Assembly: GCF_030691015.1 (NCBI RefSeq)
Contig: NZ_JAUYFF010000002.1
Coordinates: 310,001 to 374,000 of the forward strand
Direction: 5' to 3'
Origin: Sulfuricurvum sp.
Lineage (GTDB): Bacteria; Campylobacterota; Campylobacteria; Campylobacterales; Sulfurimonadaceae
Length of the DNA stretch: 64,000 nt
Shown in pieces: positions 27,827 to 36,570 of the stretch. Both the position numbers and the translations under genes were made by a program. Within the stretch, counting starts at the first letter, position 1. Every line of letters starts with the position of its first letter. The notes under the pieces were generated by a model, which was not told the DNA's origin, did no database searches, and was given only the letters and a program-made list of their open reading frames with translations.

Positions 27827-28647
27827 TGTCGAAAGAGCTTGAGGCTTTTATCGAATATATTACCGTGATCAAAGCGCTTAGCCCTCGAACAATCGAGGCC
27901 TATAGCCATGATTTGGATGAGATAGAACGCACGTCACAAAAGAGTCTCACCGAGATTGATTCGAATAGTGTTTTTCAGATTCTCGGAACGATTGCCAACA
28001 AACGAACCCTTAACCGAAAACTCTCCGCTTTTAACTCTTTTCTCGATTTTTGCCACCGTCATCGCTTTGATTCCGTTTCGTCTAAATTCACCCTCTCCAA
28101 AGTCCCGAAAAATCTCCCTAAATATGTACCGTTTGAGGCCATTCAATCTTCACTTAACTTGATTGATCGAAGTGAATGGATCGGATCGCGAGATTATGCC
28201 CTGATCCTTTTCCTCTACGCTTCAGGGGCTCGTATCAGTGAGTGCTTGATTGTGGAGGAGGGGGATATCGAGGGGGAATGGCTTCGTATTCGCCACGGTA
28301 AAGGGGAAAAAGAGCGTTACGTTCCCATTGCACAAGAGGCACTAAAAGCACTTAGAGCGTATCAGGAAGCCTCACCGTACCAAAATCGACCCCATCTGTG
28401 GCTCAACTATCGAGGAGAGCCTCTTAGCCGTATTTCGGCGTTTAAAATCACCCAAAAATATTTGGGTATTTCTCCCCATGCGCTGCGCCACTCGTATGCC
28501 ACGGCATTGATCCTCGGAGGAGCCGATTTGCGCGTCGTGCAAGAGCTTCTCGGTCATGCATCGCTACTCACGACACAAATATACACCCATGTTCAAAAAC
28601 AGAACCTTCAAGATACCGTATTGAAGCATCATCCAATGGCAAAATAA
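27826..28647 (+). CDS. Tyrosine recombinase (XerC/XerD/XerH family)
   Basis: Tyrosine site-specific recombinase, 273 residues. N-terminal SAM-like core-binding domain (about 1-95, LSPRTIEAYSHDLDEIE), then the catalytic domain with arginine in SGARISECL, lysine in RHGKGEKERYVPI, HALRHSYAT, LLGHASLLTTQIYTHV with the nucleophilic tyrosine. It may be the chromosome-dimer-resolving Xer enzyme; XerH is the usual single recombinase in Campylobacterota, but the protein is shorter than XerH. The foreign island begins just downstream. Confidence 0.85.
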   Translation: MSKELEAFIEYITVIKALSPRTIEAYSHDLDEIERTSQKSLTEIDSNSVFQILGTIANKRTLNRKLSAFNSFLDFCHRHRFDSVSSKFTLSKVPKNLPKYVPFEAIQSSLNLIDRSEWIGSRDYALILFLYASGARISECLIVEEGDIEGEWLRIRHGKGEKERYVPIAQEALKALRAYQEASPYQNRPHLWLNYRGEPLSRISAFKITQKYLGISPHALRHSYATALILGGADLRVVQELLGHASLLTTQIYTHVQKQNLQDTVLKHHPMAK

Positions 28648-28663
28648 TAATAAAGGAACAAAA

Positions 28664-29470
28664 ATGAAGAAGAAATCTAAAATTGATTATGTACTAATAC
28701 TATTTTTACTATTCATTGTAATTATATTATTGGATTTGATATTGAATTTATACACAAATTCAAATATTGTCATAAGTAATATTTTCCCTGACTTAAATGC
28801 AACAGATGGTTGGGAACAAAGAGGGCAATGGGGAGATATGTTATCGGGTCATTTTGCAGCACTTGCATTTTTAGCAGTAGCTTATAGTATTTATATGCAG
28901 CAAAAAGAGAGCAAAATAGAAAAGAGTTTAAATTCATTTAAAATGATATTGGAATTAGTTAAAAATACAAAAGACGAATCTATTTATTTAACATCGAAAA
29001 CGAATGAATCATTGATTGAGATATTGACGAAAACTCTTGATTTTATTAAAGAAAAAAATTCATTAGAGATTGTAGAAATTTAAAAGAAGTCCTTCTATGA
29101 TATTTTATTAATTGAGTCATTTATTGAGTCACTTTTAATACTCAATAATGATTTAACTGAAAAACAGCTTGATATTATTATGATTAAAATTAGGCTTATT
29201 GAATCGGAATATAAATTAATTGCACTCTTGTATTTATGGACAGATGTCTCATTACGATATATTCGAGAAGATTTTAATTTTGATAATCTTAGCTATGAAG
29301 AATCAAAAATTAGAAAAAAATTATCAAAGGTTGCCGCAAAAGTTTTAACTGAAATTAAAGAGGATATGCAAAATGATTATATGGAATTTTTTAAAAATGA
29401 AAAAAATTTAGAAAAGTATAATCATCAAATTGACAATATATTATTTGGAAATACAACAGAAATATCTTGA
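28664..29470 (+). pseudogene. AbiC-like membrane protein gene interrupted by an in-frame TAA
   Basis: The first part (28664-29083, 139 residues) has two membrane helices (about 8-28 and 60-80) with the segment RGQWGDMLSGHFAALAFLAVAYSIYMQQKE, which resembles the start of putative phage abortive-infection proteins (putAbiC type). The frame does not change after the TAA at 29081-29083: it stays open for the next 32 codons, reads on through an internal ATG (29180) and ends at 29470 (DISLRYIREDF-type helical region). So it was one gene of about 268 codons, cut by one stop. Base composition is extreme: 10 of 60 bases are G or C at 28681-28740, against 35 of 60 in xer. RBS AAAGGAAC precedes the ATG. 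Confidence 0.65.
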
Positions 29471-29549
29471 GTATAAGTTTGCATTTTGTCATATTATTTC
29501 CCATTTTTTAGTGACGGAGTAGAATGAAGTAAAATTTTAGGAACTACCG

Positions 29550-30527
29550 ATGAACGAAGTCACCGCCTCCATCGACGAGATTATCAAAACCAAAATCTAC
29601 ACCATTCGCGGAATGCAGGTGATGTTGGATAGTGATTTGGCGGAACTTTATGAAGTAGAAACTAAAAATCTCAATAGAGCAGTAAATAGAAATAGTGACA
29701 GATTTCCACAAAACTTTATGTTTCAGCTGACCGAAGAAGAGTACCAAAATTTGAGGTTCCAATTTGGAACCTCAAGTTCAAGTAGCTCTTTAAGGTTCCA
29801 AAATGACACCTTAGATGATGATTCTTTAAGGTCGCAAATTGCGACCTTAAGTTTGGTATCGCAAAATGCGACATCTAATCAACACGGCGGAAGAAGATAT
29901 ATGCCCTACGTGTTTACCGAACAAGGAGTGGCGATGCTCTCGGCGGTATTACGAAGCCAGAGCGCTGTGCAGATGAGTATTCATATCATCAATGCTTTTG
30001 TCGAGATGCGGAGATTTATCTCAAATAATGCTTTGATTTTTCAAAGACTCGATTCATTGGAGCAAAAACAGTTCAAAATCGATGATAAAGTAGAAGCGAT
30101 ACTTAGTGCCATCGAAGATAAATCTATTAAACCGAAACAGGGGATTTTTTACGATGGGCAAGTGTATGATGCCTATCTGTTTGTGTCAGATCTCATTAAA
30201 AGTGCCAAAGAGAACATTATTCTGATCGATAACTATGTCGATGAGAGCGTTTTGACGTTATTATCCAAACGAGATACGAACGTAAAAGCGACGATTTACA
30301 CCAAAAATATCACCAAACAGCTCGCACTTGATCTCCAAAAACACAATGCCCAATATCCGAACATAGAGATAAAAAAGTTTGATTCCTCACATGATCGCTT
30401 TTTACTGATCGATAAAAAAGAGGTGTATCATATCGGTGCAAGTCTCAAAGATTTGGGCAAAAAATGGTTTGCGTTTTCAAAGTTAGATATGGGCGTGTTA
30501 GATATAGTTGAAAAGATAAAAAATTGA
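29550..30527 (+). CDS. ORF6N-domain protein with C-terminal PLD-like region
   Basis: A 325-residue protein. The N-terminal half is an ORF6N DNA-binding domain of phage and mobile-element type (IYTIRGMQVMLDSDLAELYEV, LNRAVNRNSDRFPQNFMFQL, RRYMPYVFTEQGVAML). A repeat-bearing insert lies at about residues 69-110. A short coiled coil follows, then a C-terminal domain with HDRFLLIDKKEVYHIGASLKDLGKKW, a PLD-like motif also seen in abortive or regulatory ORF6N proteins. Function unknown; often linked to phage defence or regulation. It lies next to the AbiC-like gene. RBS AGGAACTACCG precedes the ATG. Confidence 0.82.
   Translation: MNEVTASIDEIIKTKIYTIRGMQVMLDSDLAELYEVETKNLNRAVNRNSDRFPQNFMFQLTEEEYQNLRFQFGTSSSSSSLRFQNDTLDDDSLRSQIATLSLVSQNATSNQHGGRRYMPYVFTEQGVAMLSAVLRSQSAVQMSIHIINAFVEMRRFISNNALIFQRLDSLEQKQFKIDDKVEAILSAIEDKSIKPKQGIFYDGQVYDAYLFVSDLIKSAKENIILIDNYVDESVLTLLSKRDTNVKATIYTKNITKQLALDLQKHNAQYPNIEIKKFDSSHDRFLLIDKKEVYHIGASLKDLGKKWFAFSKLDMGVLDIVEKIKN
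29751..29871 (+). repeat. Four hairpin-forming coding repeats inside the ORF6N gene
   Basis: Four inverted repeats, each arm-AT trinucleotide-arm: 29751-29775 (11-base arms TTGAGGTTCCA/TGGAACCTCAA, loop ATT), 29791-29813 (imperfect, TAAGGTTCCA against TGACACCTTA), 29826-29850 (11-base arms TTAAGGTCGCA/TGCGACCTTAA, loop AAT) and 29859-29871 (TCGCA/TGCGA, loop AAA). The arms co-vary between copies: CCA with TGG and CGCA with TGCG. Each copy codes for a variant of L-R-x-Q-x-x-T. Confidence 0.85.
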
Positions 30528-30534
30528 AAACTTA

Positions 30535-30554
30535 TTCTTGATATTCATCAAGAA
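30535..30554 (+). repeat. Inverted repeat between ORF6N gene and cupin gene
   Basis: TTCTTGAT and ATCAAGAA (8-base perfect arms, ATTC loop), starting seven bases after the ORF6N stop. No T-run follows. It could be a weak terminator or an operator of the cupin gene, whose possible -10 TATATT begins two bases further on. Confidence 0.45.
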
Positions 30555-30605
30555 ACTATATTCTCGTTAAGGTTATCATCCGTTATTAAAAAAAAGGATA
30601 TTCCT

Positions 30606-30947
30606 ATGACTTATGCTTCATTTACCTCAGATATCGTCTACGGGGATACACAACCTATTATTACACCGCTTATTACAAACGAGTTTACCAAAGAGATTCG
30701 GATCGTTTTCCATGCTGGACAGTCGATGAAAGCTCATAAGACATCGTTTCCGATTACCGTTATGATCGTGCAGGGACGTATTGATTTCGGGGTAGGGGAA
30801 GAGCGTTATACTTTATCGGCGGGCGATGTTGTCGCGTTGGAAGGGAACGTTGTCCATGATCTCAATGCCCTAGAAGATTCTATTGTCCGTCTGAGTCTCC
30901 ATAAAGGTGACAGTGTCGCACGGGTGAGCGGGGTACTTAAGCTATAA
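30606..30947 (+). CDS. Cupin-domain protein
   Basis: A 113-residue single-domain cupin. The barrel motifs are visible: KAHKTSFPITVMIVQGRIDFGVG and SAGDVVALEGNVVHDLNAL. The first metal-binding histidine pair is reduced (KAHKTS), so metal content and substrate are uncertain. RBS AAAAGGATATTCCT precedes the ATG. coaX follows after 7 bases. Confidence 0.82.
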   Translation: MTYASFTSDIVYGDTQPIITPLITNEFTKEIRIVFHAGQSMKAHKTSFPITVMIVQGRIDFGVGEERYTLSAGDVVALEGNVVHDLNALEDSIVRLSLHKGDSVARVSGVLKL

Positions 30948-30954
30948 TATCAGC

Positions 30955-31572
30955 ATGATATTATGTGACATCGGTAACACATCGGTTGATTTGTTTTATG
31001 AGGGGAAGCGTACCAAGCTGAGTGTAGAGAATTTCGATCCCTATATTCTTCTCAATGATGTTTATTACGTCAGTGTCAACGCCTCTTTTAATGAACGAAT
31101 CCGAGACTATCCGAATTGGTACGATTTGCGAGAGTTTATCGACTGGGAGAAATACTATCCGACCATGGGGATTGATCGGATAATGGTATGCGAAGCGGTT
31201 GAGGATGGGGTTATCGTCGATGCAGGGAGCGCCATTACCGTCGATGTGATGCGCGGCGGGATCTATCAGGGGGGATTTATTTCCTTGGGACTTCGTTCGG
31301 CTGAGGCGGCATATGCGAGACTCTCTAGCGCACTGGACGTGTCATTTAACTTTGAGGTAGATTTGGCTAAAATGGCGAAAAATACTCCCGATGCACTCAC
31401 GGTCGGTTTTATGGCTCCTTTGATCGAAAAGATTGAGAGACTCGGAAAACCACTTTATATGAGCGGAGGGGATGCACGGCTGTTGTCCCGTTTTTTTAGT
31501 GAGGCAATTGTGGATGAAGATCTGATCTTCAAAGGGATGAAAAAGTTGATTGAAAAAGGTGTTAAATGCTAA
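30955..31572 (+). CDS. coaX: Type III pantothenate kinase
   Basis: First step of coenzyme A synthesis, phosphorylating pantothenate with ATP. 205 residues, shorter than typical CoaX (about 250) but like Campylobacterota versions. Motifs: ILCDIGNTSVDLF (ATP phosphate site), MGIDRIM (the GxDR substrate motif) and VIVDAGSAITVDVM, then GGFISLGL. Overlaps hisG by seven bases. Confidence 0.92.
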   Translation: MILCDIGNTSVDLFYEGKRTKLSVENFDPYILLNDVYYVSVNASFNERIRDYPNWYDLREFIDWEKYYPTMGIDRIMVCEAVEDGVIVDAGSAITVDVMRGGIYQGGFISLGLRSAEAAYARLSSALDVSFNFEVDLAKMAKNTPDALTVGFMAPLIEKIERLGKPLYMSGGDARLLSRFFSEAIVDEDLIFKGMKKLIEKGVKC

Positions 31573-32186
31573 GTGTCGCACTCCCAAAAGGGCGAATTGC
31601 CGAAGATACGTTGGAGATTTTTGAAACGATTTTCGGTAGCAGTTTTAAATTTGATGATCGTAAATTGATCTTAGAGACGGAAAATTTTAAGTTTTTATTG
31701 GTTCGTAACCAAGACGTTGCGACGTATGTCTATCATCAAGCTGCCGATATCGGTGTCGTTGGTCTCGATACTCTCGAAGAGCAGGGGCTGGATGTTATCC
31801 GTCTGCTTGATTTGCAAAAGGGGAAATGTCGTGTCGCGATCGGGATGCGTGCGGGAGAAAAACCCGATTTTACCAAAAGCGAGATCAAGGTTGCTACTAA
31901 AATGGTGAATATCACCAAGCGTTATTTTGCCGAACGTGCGGTTGCGGCTGATATCATCAAACTCTACGGTTCTATCGAGCTCGCTCCTCTCGTAGGACTT
32001 GCCGATATGATCGTCGATGTCGTCGAGACGGGAAGCACAATGAAACAAAACGGGTTGGAAGTTGTCGAGACGATTATGGAATCGACGACCCATCTGATTG
32101 CGAATAAAAATAGTTTTTTCGAGAAAAAAAGTGAGATATTGGATATCTATGAAAAAATCAATACACTTCTTTATGCTACGAAGTAA
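31566..32186 (+). CDS. hisG: ATP phosphoribosyltransferase, short form
   Basis: Catalyses the first step of histidine synthesis. 206 residues lacking the C-terminal regulatory domain, so it is the short form, which in other bacteria works with HisZ. Motifs: LSVALPKGRIAEDTLE, DIGVVGLDTLEE and the phosphoribosyl-diphosphate site VDVVETGSTMKQNGL. No other his gene is near. Confidence 0.96.
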   Translation: MLSVALPKGRIAEDTLEIFETIFGSSFKFDDRKLILETENFKFLLVRNQDVATYVYHQAADIGVVGLDTLEEQGLDVIRLLDLQKGKCRVAIGMRAGEKPDFTKSEIKVATKMVNITKRYFAERAVAADIIKLYGSIELAPLVGLADMIVDVVETGSTMKQNGLEVVETIMESTTHLIANKNSFFEKKSEILDIYEKINTLLYATK

Positions 32187-32212
32187 TTCACTATTGGTTA
32201 ACAATTTACCTC

Positions 32213-32218
32213 TACAAT
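32213..32218 (+). promoter_or_regulatory. -10 element for the glycine-zipper gene
   Basis: TACAAT about 27 bases upstream of the ATG, in the 59-base hisG spacer. Confidence 0.4.
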
Positions 32219-32245
32219 CTCGTAAATACAAGTGAGGAAATTAAA

Positions 32246-32761
32246 ATGTCAAAAATAATATTGCCTATGGCGTTGTCAGTACTCGTCTCAAGTGCCCTTA
32301 TGGCTGAGAGCTTTTCGATCGTTGAATATGTTAATGTCACACGCTCAACACCTATCTATTCAACGGTTCAAGAAGATATTCCGAGCGAAAGATGTTATGA
32401 CGTCAAAGAAGAAGTCAGTTCTGCCGGCGGTGGACATTCAGATGTTGTGGGTGCCGTTGTCGGCGGTGCCTTAGGGGGTGTTTTAGGACATCAAGTAGGC
32501 GGCGGAAAAGGTAAAACGGCAGCTACGGTCGGCGGAGCGGTTCTGGGTACCCTTGCGGGTCAGAACGTAGGGAGCAAATACAATACTCCTCAAAATGCAA
32601 CCTACCGAGTCGTTCGCAAATGTGAAGTGACCAATACCGTTGAATCCCGTCGAGTGTTGAGCGGATATAACAATATTGCTAAAGTAAAGGGGAAAGAGAT
32701 CAGCATAGAGAGCGATCAGCCCCTTAAACAAATTCCCGTTACTATCACGTATAGCTATTAA
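32246..32761 (+). CDS. Glycine-zipper 2TM-domain outer-membrane protein
   Basis: A 171-residue exported protein: Sec signal peptide (LPMALSVLVSSALMA), short linker, then a glycine zipper (about residues 74-112: VVGAVVGGALGGVLG, TVGGAVLGTLAGQNVG) of the Rickettsia 17-kDa antigen type, and a C-terminal beta-rich part ending ITYSY. No lipobox. Likely anchored in the outer membrane or envelope; function unknown. Confidence 0.85.
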   Translation: MSKIILPMALSVLVSSALMAESFSIVEYVNVTRSTPIYSTVQEDIPSERCYDVKEEVSSAGGGHSDVVGAVVGGALGGVLGHQVGGGKGKTAATVGGAVLGTLAGQNVGSKYNTPQNATYRVVRKCEVTNTVESRRVLSGYNNIAKVKGKEISIESDQPLKQIPVTITYSY

Positions 32762-32768
32762 TTTCCCC

Positions 32769-32785
32769 CTCCCTTTTTTTGGGAG
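32769..32785 (+). terminator. Short hairpin after the glycine-zipper gene
   Basis: CTCCC-T7-GGGAG immediately downstream of the stop. The five-pair stem has a T-rich loop but only AAAATTT after it, so this is a weak candidate. Confidence 0.35.
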
Positions 32786-32823
32786 AAAATTTCCTCTTTA
32801 TTACCCTCTTTTTAACGATAATC

Positions 32824-32832
32824 TGTTAGAAT
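32824..32832 (+). promoter_or_regulatory. gap promoter, extended -10
   Basis: TGTTAGAAT, an extended -10 (TGn + TAGAAT), about 40 bases upstream of the gap ATG. RBS CAGGAG lies just before the start. Confidence 0.45.
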
Positions 32833-32871
32833 TAATCACACTATAAATTTTCTACAAGAACAGGAGTTTCC

Positions 32872-33867
32872 ATGGCACTTAAAGTGGCGATTAACGGAAC
32901 AGGCAGAATCGGAATTATCGTAGCAAAGATCATCGCGGAGCGGAGCGATATTGAGCTGGTAGCACTAAATACGACGGCGAAACCTGATATGTTGGAATAT
33001 TTACTTAAATTTGACAGTGTCCATCGTGGAATCGATGCAAAAGTGATCGATGACAATACGATTGCAATCGGCGGTAAAAACGTCCGTATGTTTCGTGAAC
33101 GCGACATTGAAAAAGTCGATTTCGGTGGCTGCGGCGCAGAAGTGGTTATCGAGTGCACAGGTGTGTTCTTGGATCAAGAGAGCTGTCAAAAACACCTCAG
33201 AAACGGAATCAAAAAAGTCATTATGTCGGCTCCTGCGAAAGATGACTCTCCGACGTATGTGTATGGCGTTAACTCAGATAGCTACAAAGGTGAAGCGATC
33301 ATTTCAAATGCCAGCTGTACGACCAACTGTTTGGGACCGATTTGTAAAGTCTTGGATGATGCGTTCGGGATTGAAAACGGGTTGATGACGACGATTCACT
33401 CGTATACGAACGATCAAAATGTTTTAGATGTCAAACATTCCAAAGACCCTCGTCGTGCACGTGCGGCAGCCCTTAATATGATCCCTACCTCTACGGGTGC
33501 GGCGAAAGCGATCGGTAAAGTTATGCCGAAATTACTCGGAAAACTCAACGGCTATGCGATGCGTGTACCGACTCCCGATGTCTCGGTTGTCGATTTGACC
33601 GTTAATTTGAGCAAAGCGGTTACCAAAGACGATATTAATGCCGCATTCACTTCAGCAGCAGCCGGAGCTTTCAAAGGGCTAATCGAAGTGGATAACGACA
33701 AACGTGTTTCATCTGATTTTATCGGTTCAACTTACAGTTCGACGTACGTTCCCGATATGACAAGCGTTGTTGACGGCACTACGGTAAAAGTATTGGCGTG
33801 GTATGACAACGAGTGGGGATACAGCAGTCGACTTGTGGATATGACGGTTCTTATCGGAACACACTGA
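32872..33867 (+). CDS. gap: Glyceraldehyde-3-phosphate dehydrogenase
   Basis: Glycolysis/gluconeogenesis enzyme, 331 residues. NAD fold INGTGRIGIIVAK, active site SNASCTTNCLGP with the catalytic cysteine, and the phosphate-binding segments MTTIHSYTNDQ and RRARAAALNMIPTSTGAAKA. C-terminal WYDNEWGYSSR. Type I enzyme by these motifs. The TGA shares its last base with the ATG of pgi. Confidence 0.97.
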   Translation: MALKVAINGTGRIGIIVAKIIAERSDIELVALNTTAKPDMLEYLLKFDSVHRGIDAKVIDDNTIAIGGKNVRMFRERDIEKVDFGGCGAEVVIECTGVFLDQESCQKHLRNGIKKVIMSAPAKDDSPTYVYGVNSDSYKGEAIISNASCTTNCLGPICKVLDDAFGIENGLMTTIHSYTNDQNVLDVKHSKDPRRARAAALNMIPTSTGAAKAIGKVMPKLLGKLNGYAMRVPTPDVSVVDLTVNLSKAVTKDDINAAFTSAAAGAFKGLIEVDNDKRVSSDFIGSTYSSTYVPDMTSVVDGTTVKVLAWYDNEWGYSSRLVDMTVLIGTH

Positions 33868-35105
33868 TGCTTCGCTATACAAACCATTTTGATAGCAAAC
33901 TGCTCGACCCTGACACTTTGGAAAAAGGGTTTGAGGCCGTTCGTCAGGAAGCCTCTTCCGGCGAGGTCGGGTATTATCATCTTCCCCTTCTATCCCAACC
34001 CTTAGTGGAAGAACTCAAAACGGTTCATCATGATATTGACCGCCGTTTCAATACGATTGCCATCATCGGAATAGGGGGCTCATCGCTGGGGATAAAAGCG
34101 ATAGAGAGACTCCTTCGGCCGAGCACCCCCAATGCTAAAAAACTGATCTATCTCGAAAACTCTGATCCCATCAGTATTATGAGCGAGATGAAGCAGATTG
34201 ATAAATTCCGTACCCTTTTTATCGTGATATCCAAATCGGGCGGTACCGTTGAGACACTTTCAATCTTTAAGCGTCTTATCGTCAGTTTTGAATTGCCGTT
34301 GGAAAACTCCGATCAGATTTATGTCGTGAGTGATGAAGATTCGATACTTGCCCATTTCGCGGATGATCATCATCTACGCCGCTTTGTGATACCTAGCAAT
34401 GTCGGTGGACGCTTTTCCGTACTCAGTGCGGTCGGGATGGTCCCTTTAACGTTGGCAGGGTTTGATACGACGGCTATACTCAAGGGGGCGCAACTCTTTT
34501 TAGAGCAATTTTGGAAGCGTGAAGAAGATCACATGCTCCAAAAAGCGGCCTATTACGTTACCCACAGTGATCACTATCCCATGAATGTCTTATTTGCCTA
34601 TTCGGATACGTTCGAAGAGTTTGGCAAATGGGTCGTTCAGATATGGGGTGAGTCACTGGGCAAACGAAACGCACGGGGTGAGCGGGTAGGATTGACCCCG
34701 ATATCGTTGATCGGATCGGTCGATCAGCACTCGTTCTTACAGCTCATTATAGAGGGACCGTTGAACAAAACGGTGACGTTTATGCATATTGAGCATTCGG
34801 AAGAGCATTTAATGATTCCCAACCTTTCTCTCAAATATTTAGAGAAAAGCGACTTTGTAAACGGTAAAAGTTTCAATGATCTCATTAACGCTCAGTGCCA
34901 TTCAACAATGCAGAGTGTGTTGCAAAGCGGTGTCAGTGTTGATGAAATTGCGTGGAAGAAAATCGATGAAGGCTCTGTCGGTGAGTTGATTCTTTATTAT
35001 GAACTTTTAACCTCGTTAAGCGGAGCATTGTTTGGGATCAATACGTATGACCAGCCGGGTGTCGAGATAGGAAAAAAGATTTTAGGAACGTACTTCGAAG
35101 CGTAA
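33867..35105 (+). CDS. pgi: Glucose-6-phosphate isomerase
   Basis: Interconverts glucose 6-phosphate and fructose 6-phosphate. 412 residues from the ATG at 33867, which overlaps the gap stop (TGATG); the open frame upstream lies inside gap. Sugar-phosphate site IIGIGGSSLGIKAIE, SKSGGTVETLSIF, NVGGRFSVLSAVG, and QIWGESLGKRN with QHSFLQLI near the end. Shorter than E. coli Pgi (549), as in other Campylobacterota. Confidence 0.95.
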   Translation: MLRYTNHFDSKLLDPDTLEKGFEAVRQEASSGEVGYYHLPLLSQPLVEELKTVHHDIDRRFNTIAIIGIGGSSLGIKAIERLLRPSTPNAKKLIYLENSDPISIMSEMKQIDKFRTLFIVISKSGGTVETLSIFKRLIVSFELPLENSDQIYVVSDEDSILAHFADDHHLRRFVIPSNVGGRFSVLSAVGMVPLTLAGFDTTAILKGAQLFLEQFWKREEDHMLQKAAYYVTHSDHYPMNVLFAYSDTFEEFGKWVVQIWGESLGKRNARGERVGLTPISLIGSVDQHSFLQLIIEGPLNKTVTFMHIEHSEEHLMIPNLSLKYLEKSDFVNGKSFNDLINAQCHSTMQSVLQSGVSVDEIAWKKIDEGSVGELILYYELLTSLSGALFGINTYDQPGVEIGKKILGTYFEA

Positions 35106-35107
35106 TG

Positions 35108-35133
35108 GCTTAGGCTTTTGCCTAAGCTTTCTT
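35108..35133 (+). terminator. pgi terminator, shared with the converging chemoreceptor gene
   Basis: Perfect hairpin GCTTAGGC-TTTT-GCCTAAGC (35108-35127) then TTTCTT, two bases after the pgi stop. The chemoreceptor stop (35122-35124) is inside its right arm, so it can act in both directions. Confidence 0.75.
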
Positions 35134-36570
35134 CATCAAATAATCTTCAGACTCTTTATTGAGGTTATCCATTAACGTAAATAGAAGTTGACTGTCTTTC
35201 TCCATCTCTTCGAAACTGCTTAGAATCGCATCTTGATGATGAATAGTTTGATCTTCATGCTCGATATATTTCATATTCTCAAGGACAATGCTGTGTACAG
35301 AAGCATGAGGTGCTTGCATCTTAGCGTAGCTCGATAGATGAGAGAAACGCTCTTTTCCTGCACCTGAATCGTACCATTTACCTAAGCGGCAACCGTGATG
35401 GTCAGAGAACTGGGTTTCTGTTTTACCGTTTGCGATACTTTTATAGGCATTTGATTTGAAGATAATATGGTCAATTTTAGCGAGTGTGATAAAGGTGGTA
35501 TTTTCAATTGCAGTCGTTTGCAATGCTGCTTTTTTGGCATCTTCATTGAACATATAGAGTGTTTGACGAAATGAGCTGATAGATTCACTTGAATCTTGAG
35601 CGATCTCATTCATATCTTCAGAATTTGAGTGGATTTCAGTCGTCTCTTGTTGGAGTGTCTGGACGGCAATACCGATTTCACCTGTCGCTTTTTGCGTACG
35701 TTCTGCAAGTTTACGCACTTCATCGGCAACAACGGCAAATCCGCGTCCGTGTTCACCTGCACGCGCTGCTTCGATTGCTGCATTGAGAGCAAGGAGATTG
35801 GTCTGATCGGCGATGTCTTTGATCAAATTGACAACCGAACTGATTTCTCCGGTTTTTTCATTAAGGGAGTTAATCGATTCGACAGAAACATGAACCAGTT
35901 CAATAAGGCGACTGAGCTTGGTAATGATCTCTTCAAGTTCATTGACACTGTTGGAAGAATTGTCTGAAGTGGTTTGGCTGATAGCCGCAATGGTATGAAG
36001 GCGTTGAATGGTTCTTTGAAGATCTTGCTGAATCACTTCCATCCCCCCTCCGATACCGGTACCGATTTGTCCTAAGGCACTGTTTAGTAATGATTTTTGT
36101 ATATGGAGGTAGTTAGAGTGCATGGAGCCGATAGCCATATTGACAAAACTGCTGGCCTCTTTGTATTCTCCTTGAAGCCCTTGAATAATGATTTTGCGGT
36201 GGAATTCATCACGGCTCGCCGCTTCGACGCTGGCACGAATCTCACGAATAAACACTTCGGTCTGATCGAGCATATTATTGGTATTCCAACATAAATCACT
36301 GAGTTCTCCGTGATCTCTGATATGGGTGATACGGCTCTCAAGATGACCGATTTCTGCCCCTTTAATGACGGCAGCGACTTCGCTGACGGTGTCTTGGGTC
36401 TTTCGTATATTGATAAACATAAACCATGCAAGGGCAAAGTTGAAAAAGTTTAGCAGACGTATCCAGCTCCATCCGTATAAAAACATTTCAAGGAGGAGCG
36501 CAATGACGAATAGAGCGATGGATGCAATATTGGCGTATTGAATTTTAGAGAGAGAGGATAAATTCGTCAT
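35122..36570 (-). CDS. Methyl-accepting chemotaxis protein with CZB domain
   Basis: A 482-residue receptor. Two closely spaced membrane helices at the N-terminus (about 13-50) with no room for a periplasmic ligand domain, a HAMP-like linker, and the signalling hairpin ([38 protein letters not shown], about 245-280). A C-terminal CZB zinc-binding domain (about 375-470) has [15 protein letters not shown] and APHASVH. Its sensing is probably cytoplasmic and done with the PAS protein encoded just upstream (26-base overlap). CZB domains bind zinc and hypochlorous acid in other proteins. Confidence 0.93.
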   Translation of the reverse strand: MTNLSSLSKIQYANIASIALFVIALLLEMFLYGWSWIRLLNFFNFALAWFMFINIRKTQDTVSEVAAVIKGAEIGHLESRITHIRDHGELSDLCWNTNNMLDQTEVFIREIRASVEAASRDEFHRKIIIQGLQGEYKEASSFVNMAIGSMHSNYLHIQKSLLNSALGQIGTGIGGGMEVIQQDLQRTIQRLHTIAAISQTTSDNSSNSVNELEEIITKLSRLIELVHVSVESINSLNEKTGEISSVVNLIKDIADQTNLLALNAAIEAARAGEHGRGFAVVADEVRKLAERTQKATGEIGIAVQTLQQETTEIHSNSEDMNEIAQDSSESISSFRQTLYMFNEDAKKAALQTTAIENTTFITLAKIDHIIFKSNAYKSIANGKTETQFSDHHGCRLGKWYDSGAGKERFSHLSSYAKMQAPHASVHSIVLENMKYIEHEDQTIHHQDAILSSFEEMEKDSQLLFTLMDNLNKESEDYLMKKA

